The notes under the pieces: model-generated
What the model was told of the DNA's origin: nothing
Databases searched by the model: none
The model's input: the letters and a program-made list of their open reading frames with translations, nothing else
Source: Thioglobus_B sp964566765
GTDB lineage: Bacteria > Pseudomonadota > Gammaproteobacteria > PS1 > Pseudothioglobaceae
Direction: 5' to 3'
Length of the DNA: 36,318 bases
NCBI GenBank assembly: GCA_964566765.1
Contig: CAZMJI010000004.1
Coordinates: 1 to 36,318 of the forward strand
In this document: positions 9,701-16,778 of the stretch, piece by piece
Position numbering within the stretch: position 1 is the stretch's first letter
Layout of the letters: each line of letters begins with the position of its first letter
Program-made: the position numbers and the translations under genes

Positions 9701-10380
9701 TTGCCAGAGTCTTTAATTGGGTCAATAAACGAGAGTTTTTCGGTATTCACCACTGCCGTTTGGCTAGATAGTGGTACTGCACTACCGGTATAGCCGGTAC
9801 CACCACCACGTGGAATAATAGTTAGTCCCAGTTCAATACAGGTCTTAACAATGTCAGCAATCTCAAGCTCAGTATCTGGGGTAATCACCACTTGCGGGTA
9901 TTCAACACGCCAGTCGGTAGCATCGGTTGAGTGTGCTGAGCGCGATAGGGCGTCAAAACGAATGTTGTTCTTATGCGTGACTTTGAGTAGCGCCTTTTCA
10001 ACGCGGTTTTTGTTGTGCTTAAAATCACTTAAGTAGCGCTCGAAATCTGCCACAGCCTGATCACTGGCACTAAGGAGCTCTAACACGCGCTCATTGCCAT
10101 TGGCACGTGCGCGAATCAGATTAAGTCGAGAATACAGCGCCTCAGTCAGTTGCTGCCAGCGACGCTTGTTGGTAATGAGATCTTCTTGCAGATAAGGATT
10201 TCGATGTACCACCCACATGTCACCCAGTACCTCAAACAGCATTCTGGCACTGCGCCCCGTATTGCGATCTTCTCTGAGTTTGTTGAGAATGTCCCAAGCT
10301 TGGCGCCCCAGGAATCGACACACAATCTCTTGATCAGAAAAAGAGGTGTAGTTATAGGGTATTTCGCGATATTGATCCAA
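6703..10380 (-). CDS. FAD-linked oxidoreductase with two 4Fe-4S motifs and CCG domains (DUF3683, D-lactate/glycolate dehydrogenase-like)
   Basis: This 1225-residue protein joins four modules. Residues 1-150 are a DUF3683-like N-terminus (REIPYNYTSFSDQEIV). Residues about 160-330 are an FAD-binding PCMH domain (PRGGGTGYTGSAV at about 190). Residues about 370-735 are an FAD-oxidase C domain ending GEHGIGLTK. Two ferredoxin motifs follow (C767, C770, C773, C777 and C829, C832, C835, C839). Two cysteine-rich CCG domains close it (CCG at 1009 and 1128, CxxC at 1053 and 1176). It resembles GlcD/GlcF or GlpC functions in one chain, so oxidation of D-lactate or another 2-hydroxy acid to quinone is likely; the substrate is not proven. 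The start is TTG at 10378-10380. A stop lies eleven codons upstream with no other start between, and the N-terminus is family-typical from there. Confidence 0.88.
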   Translation of the reverse strand: MDQYREIPYNYTSFSDQEIVCRFLGRQAWDILNKLREDRNTGRSARMLFEVLGDMWVVHRNPYLQEDLITNKRRWQQLTEALYSRLNLIRARANGNERVLELLSASDQAVADFERYLSDFKHNKNRVEKALLKVTHKNNIRFDALSRSAHSTDATDWRVEYPQVVITPDTELEIADIVKTCIELGLTIIPRGGGTGYTGSAVPLSSQTAVVNTEKLSFIDPIKDSGNMHTINVGAGVVTKRVSEAAAEHGLVFAVDPTSQDACTIGGNVAMNAGGKKALRWGTTIDNLYSWKMVTPEGNWIEVKRLEHNQDKLQLLETVSFEITQLESDGQTPISSEVLTLNTHDMRKRGLGKDVTNKFLGGLPGVQKEGCDGFITSAQFVLHQPLEHINTLCLEFFGHDLTHATSAIVAIKDCIDSSHDVDLVGMEHLDARYVKAVDYTTKANRFELPKMVLLVDLSSHSQDTLDQHIEQVIEITKAREGECFVAKAPHKRQAFWKDRANTAAIAKHTNAFKINEDVVIPLEKLADYNDGIEFINIRLSIENKLLILDQVRDYLANVKAKSSLIKDKLSAAIQLVDQVEAKWSSLNQLSNYKAIQTREIVISYKDEFIKPLNALLTGETLTDIRQAVHKVHTEFRDERLFIATHMHAGDGNVHTNIPVHSHNTKMLHQAESVVDEIMQLAQDLGGSISGEHGIGLTKYQYLSDEFKQAFIDYKQQVDPEGRFNAGKLMPGGDLENAFTPSLKLVEQEALILESSELGEINDMVKSCLRCGKCKSVCTTHVPEANLLYSPRDKIIGSNLISEAFLYEEQTRRGISVDHFSEFNDVADHCTICHRCSTPCPVNIDFGDVSVKMKNILQKQGQDQGSLAAKVSMGYLNMTNPWRIRLVKKLLIDYGYKLQSLSARLARPLVGKTPNKTVGKPDFGTELITILDKPLPTDTGNKPLRDLLDINDGKTLPILAHPEKSNSTSPSVFYFPGCGSERLYSNIGLATVALLYHQGVKVVLPPSYLCCGYPQTASGNLDKGREISTQNRVLFHRVANTLNYLDISHVITSCGTCIDQLLTYELSDIFKDSKLVDVHEYLLDSGLRLEANQTPYLYHAPCHDPIKSEDSQQVISQLMGVDVTQNDRCCGEAGTFALSRPDIAKQVKFKKENEIKKDLLKLTGEDKAKAMPLLTTCPACRQGLSRYSGSTGVKPVYPIELIAEKTLGKHWAKEFVKSVKIERVLL

Positions 10381-10396
10381 GACTTTGAGTGAGTAG

Positions 10397-10425
10397 TTTC
10401 TATCCCGGATTTATTTTACTATAAT
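10397..10425 (+). promoter_or_regulatory. Possible hemJ promoter (TATAAT at 10420-10425)
   Basis: A perfect TATAAT stands 33 bp before the hemJ ATG. The hexamer 17 bp upstream (TTTCTA, 10397-10402) matches the -35 consensus at only 3 of 6 positions. The position, in the 78-bp gap between divergent genes, is sensible. The call rests on the -10 alone. Confidence 0.35.
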
Positions 10426-10458
10426 GGTTGGTATTCACAACTACATTAGTGGCTAATT

Positions 10459-10884
10459 ATGCTCTGGGTTAAGGCTTTTCATATTATCAGTGTCATCACG
10501 TGGTTTGCTGCCTTGTTTTATCTGCCACGTTTGTTCGTTTATCATGCTATGAGCGAGGATAAAATCAGCATTGAACGCTTTAAGGTGATGCAACGTAAAC
10601 TCTATCGCGGCATTATGATGCCCAGCTTTGTGATTGCCACAATCTTAGGTCTTTGGTTGCTGCAAGAGTATGCTTGGCAGGCTTATGCAAAGCAGTACTG
10701 GTTACACGCCAAGCTGTTCTTGGTGCTGCTACTGATTGGCTATCATTTTTATTGTGGTCATCTGGTTAAGGTATTTGCGCGGGATGAAAACACACGCTCG
10801 CATGTGTTTTATCGCTACTTTAACGAACTGCCGGTCTTGATCTTGGTAGCGGTAGTGATCCTAGTAGTGGTGAAACCGTTTTAA
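10459..10884 (+). CDS. hemJ: Protoporphyrinogen IX oxidase HemJ
   Basis: The 141-residue integral membrane protein has four predicted transmembrane helices (about residues 4-24, 54-70, 82-100, 120-138). Family-conserved residues are visible: the N-terminal histidine in KAFHIISVITWFA, RLFVYH in loop one, and HAKLFLVL with its lysine (about residue 87). HemJ converts protoporphyrinogen IX to protoporphyrin IX, the penultimate step of heme synthesis, where HemG or HemY is absent. The length is typical. The ATG at 10459 has no obvious ribosome binding site. The gene abuts the ClC stop with no intergenic base. It is a solo gene, divergent from the Fe-S flavoprotein gene. Confidence 0.9.
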   Translation: MLWVKAFHIISVITWFAALFYLPRLFVYHAMSEDKISIERFKVMQRKLYRGIMMPSFVIATILGLWLLQEYAWQAYAKQYWLHAKLFLVLLLIGYHFYCGHLVKVFARDENTRSHVFYRYFNELPVLILVAVVILVVVKPF

Positions 10885-12159
10885 TTAGCGCTGCGTCAGT
10901 TTCAGGTAGTTTTCAGCCAAGGCTTCATAGAGGGGTTGTGCTGAGATTTGCTTGGAAGTGATCGAGGCGATGAGTGCCACCATCAAACCCGGTAGCAATA
11001 AAGTAAAGTTGTTGGTCATCTCTAGCACCAGTAAGGTGGCTGTTAGTGGTGCTCTAATCACTGCACTCAGATAAGCAATCATTGCCAATAACATAATCAC
11101 CTGCGCCTCAATTTGCGTATACCAAGCACTCAGTTCAGCTCCCACGCCTGCACCAATGGAAATACTGGTCATAAACAGACCGCCGGCAATGCTAGAGAGG
11201 AATGAGGCCAGTGTAGCAAGGTATTTCATCAGCGCAAATTCAGCGCCTAATCTGTCGCCCGAGAGTAGCAATAAGGTCTCCTGATGACCCGAGCCCGAGG
11301 TTTGCGTATTGGATAGGAAGTTCATCAGCGCCACCACCAGACCAAGTAGGGCGGCAATTAGAATCAGCTTAGAGCGATCGCCCAGCATAAATCGTCTAAT
11401 CAGTACCAAGGATGCCTTGGCAAAGACACCACCTAAGATGCCGAGCAAGATGGCCAGTGGCAGGAGTTGCCAAACCAGTGTCAATGGCATGGATAGGCTG
11501 GATAAATCCATTAAGTAAGGGGTGTGCGCCTGATAAAAGTTAAATAACAAATACACCAGCAAACTGGTAATGGCAATCAGCACCAAGGCCTGTCGTCTGA
11601 GGTTTCGGCCAATTTCCTCGTAGGCAAACAAGACACCGGCAATCGGTGCATTAAAGGCCACAATCAGCCCCACACTGCCACCAATGGCAATTAGGGCTTG
11701 AATAAACAACTTACGTTTTAGCTGGATTAACTCGGCAACATGATAAAAGATTGAACCGCCAATATGCACACTGGGGCCACCAAAGCTGAGTGAGGCACCA
11801 CCAACCATGGCCAGCAGTACAAACACGATTTTACTCAGCGCCACCTTAAAGGATAATAACAGTAGACGGATGCGTTTATTGCGCGAGTCGGTGGCAGCCA
11901 ACAGTTGTGGAATGCCGCTACCACCCGCATAACCTGAGTCAAAGTGTTTATCCAGGTAGATAATCAGTGCAAACACGGCTGGCGTCAGTAAAAACCCCCA
12001 ATAAGCCTGGTCCAGTAGCAGCGCCTTGAGCTGGTATTGCACGGTCTCACTGGCCCATAAAAATAGCGAGATCGCCAGTAGTGCCAAGACACTGGCCAGC
12101 GCTAAAGCAAGATAGGTTTTAGACTCTTTGGGTAGTTGGTGCAGTAGATACTTGCGCAT
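10885..12159 (-). CDS. ClC family chloride channel/transporter lacking the external gating glutamate
   Basis: The 424-residue inner-membrane protein has about ten or more hydrophobic helices and the ClC signatures. GSGIPQ (about residues 80-85) is the chloride-binding serine loop, and LFAYEE (about residues 177-182) includes the internal proton-glutamate position. The second signature, normally GREGP, reads SFGGP (residues 125-129), so the external gating glutamate is glycine here. There is no CBS domain. Family members exchange chloride for protons or conduct anions; loss of this glutamate usually uncouples transport. ATG at 12159 is preferred to the TTG one codon earlier because AGGA sits just upstream. 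It follows cysM by 5 bp and is probably co-transcribed. Confidence 0.88.
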   Translation of the reverse strand: MRKYLLHQLPKESKTYLALALASVLALLAISLFLWASETVQYQLKALLLDQAYWGFLLTPAVFALIIYLDKHFDSGYAGGSGIPQLLAATDSRNKRIRLLLLSFKVALSKIVFVLLAMVGGASLSFGGPSVHIGGSIFYHVAELIQLKRKLFIQALIAIGGSVGLIVAFNAPIAGVLFAYEEIGRNLRRQALVLIAITSLLVYLLFNFYQAHTPYLMDLSSLSMPLTLVWQLLPLAILLGILGGVFAKASLVLIRRFMLGDRSKLILIAALLGLVVALMNFLSNTQTSGSGHQETLLLLSGDRLGAEFALMKYLATLASFLSSIAGGLFMTSISIGAGVGAELSAWYTQIEAQVIMLLAMIAYLSAVIRAPLTATLLVLEMTNNFTLLLPGLMVALIASITSKQISAQPLYEALAENYLKLTQR

Positions 12160-12164
12160 CAATC

Positions 12165-13067
12165 CTAGTGAGCAAACAAACCGGTTGATAGATAGCGATC
12201 ACCGCGGTCGCAAACAATGGTGACAATGGTGGCATGATCCACTTGTTTAGAGAGCTCTAGTGCCGCAGCGACCGCGCCACCTGAGGAAACACCGGCAAAA
12301 ATACCTTCCTTGGTGGCCAAGTCACGCGTCATTTGTTCGGCAGCTTGTTGTGACACATCGAGCATGCGATCAACCCTAGAGGCATCAAAGATTTTGGGTA
12401 AATATTCTGGAGACCAGCGACGAATGCCAGCAATTTGTGCCCCATCTTCAGGTTGTACGCCAATGATTTGCACGTCGGGATTTTTGGCCTTAAGTGTGGT
12501 TGAAACCCCCATAATGGTGCCAGTTGTGCCCATGGCTGAGACAAAATGGGTAATCTCGCCAGCGGTATCACGCCAGATTTCTTCAGCAGTGTTGTTGATG
12601 TGCGCCCCCGGATTGTCTTGGTTGGCAAACTGATTCAGCTGTTTGCCTTCACCACGATCTTCCATGGCTTGGGCAATGTCTCTGGCGCCTTCCATGCCGC
12701 CTTCGGCTTCACTCACTAAAATCAGCTTGGCGCCATAGGCACCCATGGCATCACGTCGCTCTTGCGAGAGGTTGTCCGGCATCAAAAGCACCATGTGGTA
12801 GCCCTTGATGGCGGCCACCATGGCCAGTGCAATACCGGTATTACCACTGGTGGCTTCAATTAGGGTGTCACCGGGGCTAATATCGCCTCTGGCTTCAGCC
12901 TGGGCGATCATATTAAACGCCGCTCGATCTTTGACTGAGCCTGCCGGGTTGTTACCCTCGAGCTTGAGCAGAACGGTATTGCTAGGATTGGGATTAAGGC
13001 GTTGTAAGCGCACCAATGGCGTGTTGCCAATGGTTTGCTCGATGCTGGGATAATGTTTATTACTCAT
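12165..13067 (-). CDS. cysM: Cysteine synthase B
   Basis: The 300-residue PLP enzyme makes L-cysteine from O-acetylserine and sulfide; the B type can also use thiosulfate. The PLP lysine lies in AGSVKDRAAF (about residue 44), the phosphate-binding loop is SGNTG (about residue 72), and GTTGTIMG and SSGGAVAAAL complete the cofactor pocket. Length and the C-terminal CDRGDRYLSTGLF favour CysM over CysK. It starts with ATG at 13067, 38 bp after thrC, with a hairpin in that gap. It lies after hom and thrC and before the ClC gene in one minus-strand run, grouping aspartate-family and cysteine synthesis. Confidence 0.93.
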   Translation of the reverse strand: MSNKHYPSIEQTIGNTPLVRLQRLNPNPSNTVLLKLEGNNPAGSVKDRAAFNMIAQAEARGDISPGDTLIEATSGNTGIALAMVAAIKGYHMVLLMPDNLSQERRDAMGAYGAKLILVSEAEGGMEGARDIAQAMEDRGEGKQLNQFANQDNPGAHINNTAEEIWRDTAGEITHFVSAMGTTGTIMGVSTTLKAKNPDVQIIGVQPEDGAQIAGIRRWSPEYLPKIFDASRVDRMLDVSQQAAEQMTRDLATKEGIFAGVSSGGAVAAALELSKQVDHATIVTIVCDRGDRYLSTGLFAH

Positions 13068-13079
13068 ATTGTTCGTTGA

Positions 13080-13104
13080 CTCTGAATAACAACATTATCC
13101 AGAG
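13080..13104 (-). other. Intergenic hairpin between thrC and cysM
   Basis: CTCTG at 13080-13084 pairs with CAGAG at 13100-13104. One A-C mismatch follows, then ATAA pairs with TTAT around a five-base loop. The structure almost fills the gap between the two genes. No T-run follows on the minus strand, so it is not a standard intrinsic terminator. Confidence 0.35.
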
Positions 13105-13105
13105 A

Positions 13106-14173
13106 TTACATATTGTCTAGAATGGCGCTTTTCACTTCGTCCATGACTGGATTAACCAGAATCATATCATCACTACACTGTTTGATGGCGGTATCTGGAT
13201 CCTTTAGACCGTGACCCGTTAGCGTACAAACCACTTTTGAGCCTTCTTCGATCTTGCCTGATTGAATGTCACGAATGGCACCGGCCAGTGAGGTGGCAGA
13301 TGCCGGCTCACAGAAGATACCTTCTTTTTCAGTCAGGAGTTTCTGTGCGGCTAGGATGTCAGCATCCTCTACTGCGTCGAACCAACCGCCTGAATCTTTT
13401 TCAACGGTTCTAGCTAGATCATAACTCTGTGGGTGACCAATGCGAATCGCAGTCGCTACCGTTTCAGGATTGTCCACCATCGCACCTTTAACAAATGGTG
13501 CTGCACCAGCTGCTTGATAGCCCACCATCTTCGGTGTGTTATTAACTTTGCCGTACTCTTTGTACTCGGTATAGCCCATCCAATGTGCTGAGATATTACC
13601 TGCATTACCCACCGGTAGGCAGTGATAATCTGGGGCAAAGCCCAGCTCTTCAATAATCTCAAACGCAGCCGTCTTTTGACCCTGCAAGCGATATGGGTTG
13701 ATGGAGTTTACAATCGATACCGGTGCGTGATCAGCCACTTCTTTCACCAGACGCATGCCATCATCAAAGTTACCTTTAATCTGGATAATAATGGCGCCGT
13801 GAATCATGGCCTGAGCCAGCTTGCCTAGTGCAATCTTGCCTTCTGGAATCAGTACGAATGCCTTGATACCAGCGCGTGCTGCATAGGCCGCTGCTGCTGC
13901 CGAGGTGTTACCGGTTGAAGCGCAAATAATGGCTTGTGAGCCAGCTTCAACAGCCTTGGTAACCGCCATGGTCATGCCGCGATCCTTAAATGAACCCGTT
14001 GGGTTTAGACCCTCGTATTTCACATAAATGTCAACCGCTTTGCCCAGCTCACGTGGAATGTTGTCCAGACGAATCAGCGGTGTATTGCCTTCACCCAAGC
14101 TGATAACGCGAGTGCTTTCGCTGACTGGTAGACGATCTTTGTAATTGTCAATTAGACCCGTATATCTGTTCAT
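13106..14173 (-). CDS. thrC: Threonine synthase
   Basis: The 355-residue PLP enzyme converts O-phospho-L-homoserine to L-threonine. The PLP lysine is in TGSFKDRGM (about residue 64), the phosphate loop is ASTGNTSAAAAAYAAR (about residues 85-100), and GNAGNISAHW and CTLTGHGLKDP are also recognisable. The length fits the short threonine synthase class rather than the 430-residue E. coli type. The ATG at 14173 is preceded by AAAGGAA, a good ribosome binding site. Eleven bases separate it from hom, making a hom-thrC operon. The homoserine kinase needed between the two reactions is not in the window. Confidence 0.94.
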   Translation of the reverse strand: MNRYTGLIDNYKDRLPVSESTRVISLGEGNTPLIRLDNIPRELGKAVDIYVKYEGLNPTGSFKDRGMTMAVTKAVEAGSQAIICASTGNTSAAAAAYAARAGIKAFVLIPEGKIALGKLAQAMIHGAIIIQIKGNFDDGMRLVKEVADHAPVSIVNSINPYRLQGQKTAAFEIIEELGFAPDYHCLPVGNAGNISAHWMGYTEYKEYGKVNNTPKMVGYQAAGAAPFVKGAMVDNPETVATAIRIGHPQSYDLARTVEKDSGGWFDAVEDADILAAQKLLTEKEGIFCEPASATSLAGAIRDIQSGKIEEGSKVVCTLTGHGLKDPDTAIKQCSDDMILVNPVMDEVKSAILDNM

Positions 14174-14184
14174 AATGGTTCCTT

Positions 14185-15462
14185 TTAATCTAATGTTTCC
14201 ACGTGAATGGTTTTCACGGCTTCGTTAATAAATGGCTTGTCTTCAATCTCTTTAACCGCTGCTTGTAGTGCCGCAGTTTTAACCAGGTTGGTAATGATGG
14301 CAATGTGAGCGTTGTTTTGCGCATCCACTTGCTTTTGCACCACAGACTCAACACTGATGTTATGCTTGGCCAGAATTGAGGTGATCTCAGCCAGTACGCC
14401 TGGCTCATCAGCAGCCAGTAGTCTTAGATAGAAGATCGATTCAATCTCACCTTCTGGGCAAGTGTCATAGTCTTTTTGCGCCTTCCAGCCCAGTGCGTCA
14501 TGGCTCACCGTGTCTTTGATAATATCAACCAGATCTGCAATCACCGCTGAGGCCGTTGCCTCATCACCGGCACCCGCACCATAATATAGCGTTGGACCCA
14601 CGGCGTTGCCTTTCACCAAGACCGCATTCATCACCCCGTCAACGTTGGCCAATAGGCGTGTCTTTGGAATGAGCGTTGGGTGCACGCGCATCTGGATGGT
14701 ATTGTCAATCTTTTTGGCAATACCCAAGTGTTTAATGGCATAACCCAGCTCGGTGGCAAAGGCCACGTCTTCACCACTGATTTGGCTAATGCCTTCGGTT
14801 GAGACACTGTCAAAATCCAGTTTAGCACCAAAGGCGATGGCACCTAGGATGGCCAGCTTGTGCGCGGCATCAATACCCTCAACATCAAAGGTTGGATCGG
14901 CTTCAGCATAGCCCAGCTCTTGCGCTTCTTTCAGCACATCTTCAAAGCTACGACCTTTGTCACGCATCTCGGTCAAAATAAAGTTGCCCGTACCATTGAT
15001 GATGCCGGCTACCAGCTCTACTTGGTTGGCGCTTAGACCCTGCTCTAGAGATTTTAGAATAGGGATGCCGCCGGCCACCGAAGCCTCAAATAATAGATGC
15101 ACACCTTTGGCTTGTGCCAAGGCCAGTAGCTCATTGCCATAGGTGGCAATCAGTGCCTTATTAGCCGTAATCACATGCTTGCCATTATTGATGGCTTGCT
15201 CAACCAAGTCTTTGGCAATACTGGTACCACCGATTAGCTCAAGCACCACCTCAACCTCTGGGTTGTTGACCACTTGGAAGGCGTCTTCAGTAATGTCTAG
15301 ACCCTCATCGGCGCAAATTCTCGGCTCAGATAGGTTTTTAACGGCTGCTTGAGTGATGTTAATCTGCGTGCCAGTGCGCGCATAAATTTCATCTTGGTTT
15401 TTTGTCAGTACGTTAACCACGCCACCGCCGACGGTGCCCAGTCCTAAAATTCCGATATTCAC
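14185..15462 (-). CDS. hom: Homoserine dehydrogenase
   Basis: The 425-residue enzyme reduces aspartate semialdehyde to homoserine with NAD(P)H. Residues about 1-130 form the Rossmann domain (GILGLGTVGGGV). Residues about 135-315 form the catalytic domain (NGTGNFILTEM, then YAEADPTFDVEGIDAAHK). Residues about 350-425 form an ACT regulatory domain, consistent with threonine feedback. It is monofunctional, without an aspartokinase domain. The start is GTG at 15460-15462, giving MNIGILGLG. A TATAAT lies upstream in the 52-bp gap from rppH. It is followed closely by thrC. Confidence 0.95.
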   Translation of the reverse strand: MNIGILGLGTVGGGVVNVLTKNQDEIYARTGTQINITQAAVKNLSEPRICADEGLDITEDAFQVVNNPEVEVVLELIGGTSIAKDLVEQAINNGKHVITANKALIATYGNELLALAQAKGVHLLFEASVAGGIPILKSLEQGLSANQVELVAGIINGTGNFILTEMRDKGRSFEDVLKEAQELGYAEADPTFDVEGIDAAHKLAILGAIAFGAKLDFDSVSTEGISQISGEDVAFATELGYAIKHLGIAKKIDNTIQMRVHPTLIPKTRLLANVDGVMNAVLVKGNAVGPTLYYGAGAGDEATASAVIADLVDIIKDTVSHDALGWKAQKDYDTCPEGEIESIFYLRLLAADEPGVLAEITSILAKHNISVESVVQKQVDAQNNAHIAIITNLVKTAALQAAVKEIEDKPFINEAVKTIHVETLD

Positions 15463-15503
15463 TTTGGTATAGTCCGAGTTGTTGTTAAAAATATAAGCCC
15501 TAG

Positions 15504-15509
15504 ATTATA
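15504..15509 (-). promoter_or_regulatory. Possible -10 element for hom-thrC-cysM
   Basis: A perfect TATAAT on the minus strand lies about 42 bp before the hom GTG, in the gap after rppH. No -35 of quality is found at 16-18 bp spacing, so independent transcription of hom is only suggested. Confidence 0.28.
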
Positions 15510-15514
15510 CCCGC

Positions 15515-16051
15515 TCAGCCCAGATTAATGGCGCAGCATTTTAGCGGTCTGGCGTATTGTTTTGGGACCTTGTGTTCGTTGTTAAAGACGACTGGGGCTA
15601 AGGCTTTCAGCATGTCTTCATAAACTGCTTGTTTAAAGTCGATCACGCGTTCAATCGGATGCCAATAATCCACCCATTGCCAGTCATCAAATTCAATCTC
15701 TGAGTGCTGGTTGAGGTTGATGTGCTCTTCACTGGCTGTTAGCTTAAGCAGAAACCAAACTTGTTTTTGACCTCTGCAAAATGGTTTTTGCCCACGACGC
15801 ACATGATATTCTGGTAGGTCGTAGCGTAACCATTTTGGTGTCTTGGCAACCAGCTCAACATGCTCTTTAGATAGGCCAACTTCCTCGTGGAGCTCACGAA
15901 AGAGTGCGTCGACATCATTTTCACCTTCGTCAATACCACCTTGAGGTAATTGCCAGGCGTCTTGATTATGACGCTTGGCTAAGAGAACCTGCTGGCGGTC
16001 ATTAATGATAACAATACCAACGTTGGCACGATAACCCTCGTTGTCTATCAC
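15515..16051 (-). CDS. rppH: RNA pyrophosphohydrolase
   Basis: The 178-residue Nudix hydrolase removes pyrophosphate from the 5' end of mRNAs, triggering decay by RNase E. The Nudix box is complete, running from GGIDEGE to RELHEEVGL (about residues 39-61). The preceding QDAWQLPQGG and the start MIDNEGYRANVGIVI are RppH-typical. The start is GTG at 16049-16051, fixed by this conserved N-terminus. It follows yccA by 2 bp, so the two are co-transcribed. In many gammaproteobacteria rppH sits next to ptsP; that gene is not here. Confidence 0.93.
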   Translation of the reverse strand: MIDNEGYRANVGIVIINDRQQVLLAKRHNQDAWQLPQGGIDEGENDVDALFRELHEEVGLSKEHVELVAKTPKWLRYDLPEYHVRRGQKPFCRGQKQVWFLLKLTASEEHINLNQHSEIEFDDWQWVDYWHPIERVIDFKQAVYEDMLKALAPVVFNNEHKVPKQYARPLKCCAINLG

Positions 16052-16053
16052 CT

Positions 16054-16713
16054 TTAGTCTTCGCCAGAGAACACGCCTAGTAGTTGTAGTAGGCTTAAGA
16101 ACAGGTTATAGATAGAAACAAATAGTGTCACTGTGGCCAGAATATAGTTGGTTTCACCACCATGAATAATGTTTGACGTTTCAAATAGAATCAAACCGCT
16201 CATCAGTAAGATAAAGGCTGCCGACACCGCTAGTGATAGGGCTGGAATGGCAAAGAAATAAGCCGCCAAGCCACCTAAGAAAGCCACAATAATACCCGCG
16301 GTTAAAAAACCCGACATAAAGCTGAAATCTTTACCTGAAGTGATGGCATAGAACGACAGCGATAAGAAAATCACACCGGTACCAGTCATGGCCATGGCTA
16401 CTAGCTCTGAACCATTGGCAAAGGCACTGGTATAAGCACTGATGATTGGACCTAAGGTTAATCCCATAAAGCCGGTTAGGGCAAACACCGCGACGATGCC
16501 CATGGCTGAATTACGCAGCTTGTGCACCAAAAACAGCAGACCAAAGTAGCCTACCAAAGTGATCAGTAGACCGAAGTGTGGCAGATTAAATGCCATAGAT
16601 AGGTAAGCCATCAAACCACTAAATAGTAGCGTGGCTGATAGTAGTTGATAGGTGTTTCTCAACACCGAGTTCATGGTTGCGCTGTGGGCAACCGTTTTAA
16701 TGTTTGTGTTCAT
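16054..16713 (-). CDS. yccA: Bax inhibitor-1/YccA family inner membrane protein
   Basis: The 219-residue protein has seven hydrophobic helices between about residues 22 and 212 and ends with a short acidic tail (FSGED). Family signs are the FNLPHFGLLITLVGYFG region and SFYAITSGKDFS in mid-protein. In E. coli, YccA is a substrate and modulator of the membrane protease FtsH; other members act as ion leak channels. AGGAAG precedes the ATG by 4 bp. It heads a unit with rppH, and a good promoter overlaps the start of the divergent murD. Assignment to YccA rather than YbhL within the family is moderate. Confidence 0.85.
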   Translation of the reverse strand: MNTNIKTVAHSATMNSVLRNTYQLLSATLLFSGLMAYLSMAFNLPHFGLLITLVGYFGLLFLVHKLRNSAMGIVAVFALTGFMGLTLGPIISAYTSAFANGSELVAMAMTGTGVIFLSLSFYAITSGKDFSFMSGFLTAGIIVAFLGGLAAYFFAIPALSLAVSAAFILLMSGLILFETSNIIHGGETNYILATVTLFVSIYNLFLSLLQLLGVFSGED

Positions 16714-16749
16714 AATTCTTCCTGGAACTTATGCGTGTAAAATATCTTC

Positions 16750-16778
16750 ATTTTACAACGAAAAAAATCGCTTGTCAT
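16750..16778 (-). promoter_or_regulatory. yccA-rppH promoter
   Basis: Minus-strand ATGACA (16773-16778) and TAAAAT (16750-16755) match consensus at 5 of 6 positions each, with a 17-bp spacer. The expected start near 16743 leaves about 30 nt of leader before the yccA ATG. The -35 overlaps the first bases of murD on the other strand. Confidence 0.5.

Noticed and set aside
9254..9793. A 179-codon open frame on the plus strand
   Set aside because: It is antisense to the FAD-binding part of the Fe-S flavoprotein gene, whose motifs are intact. Its translation looks like low-complexity Ser/Pro-rich shadow coding.
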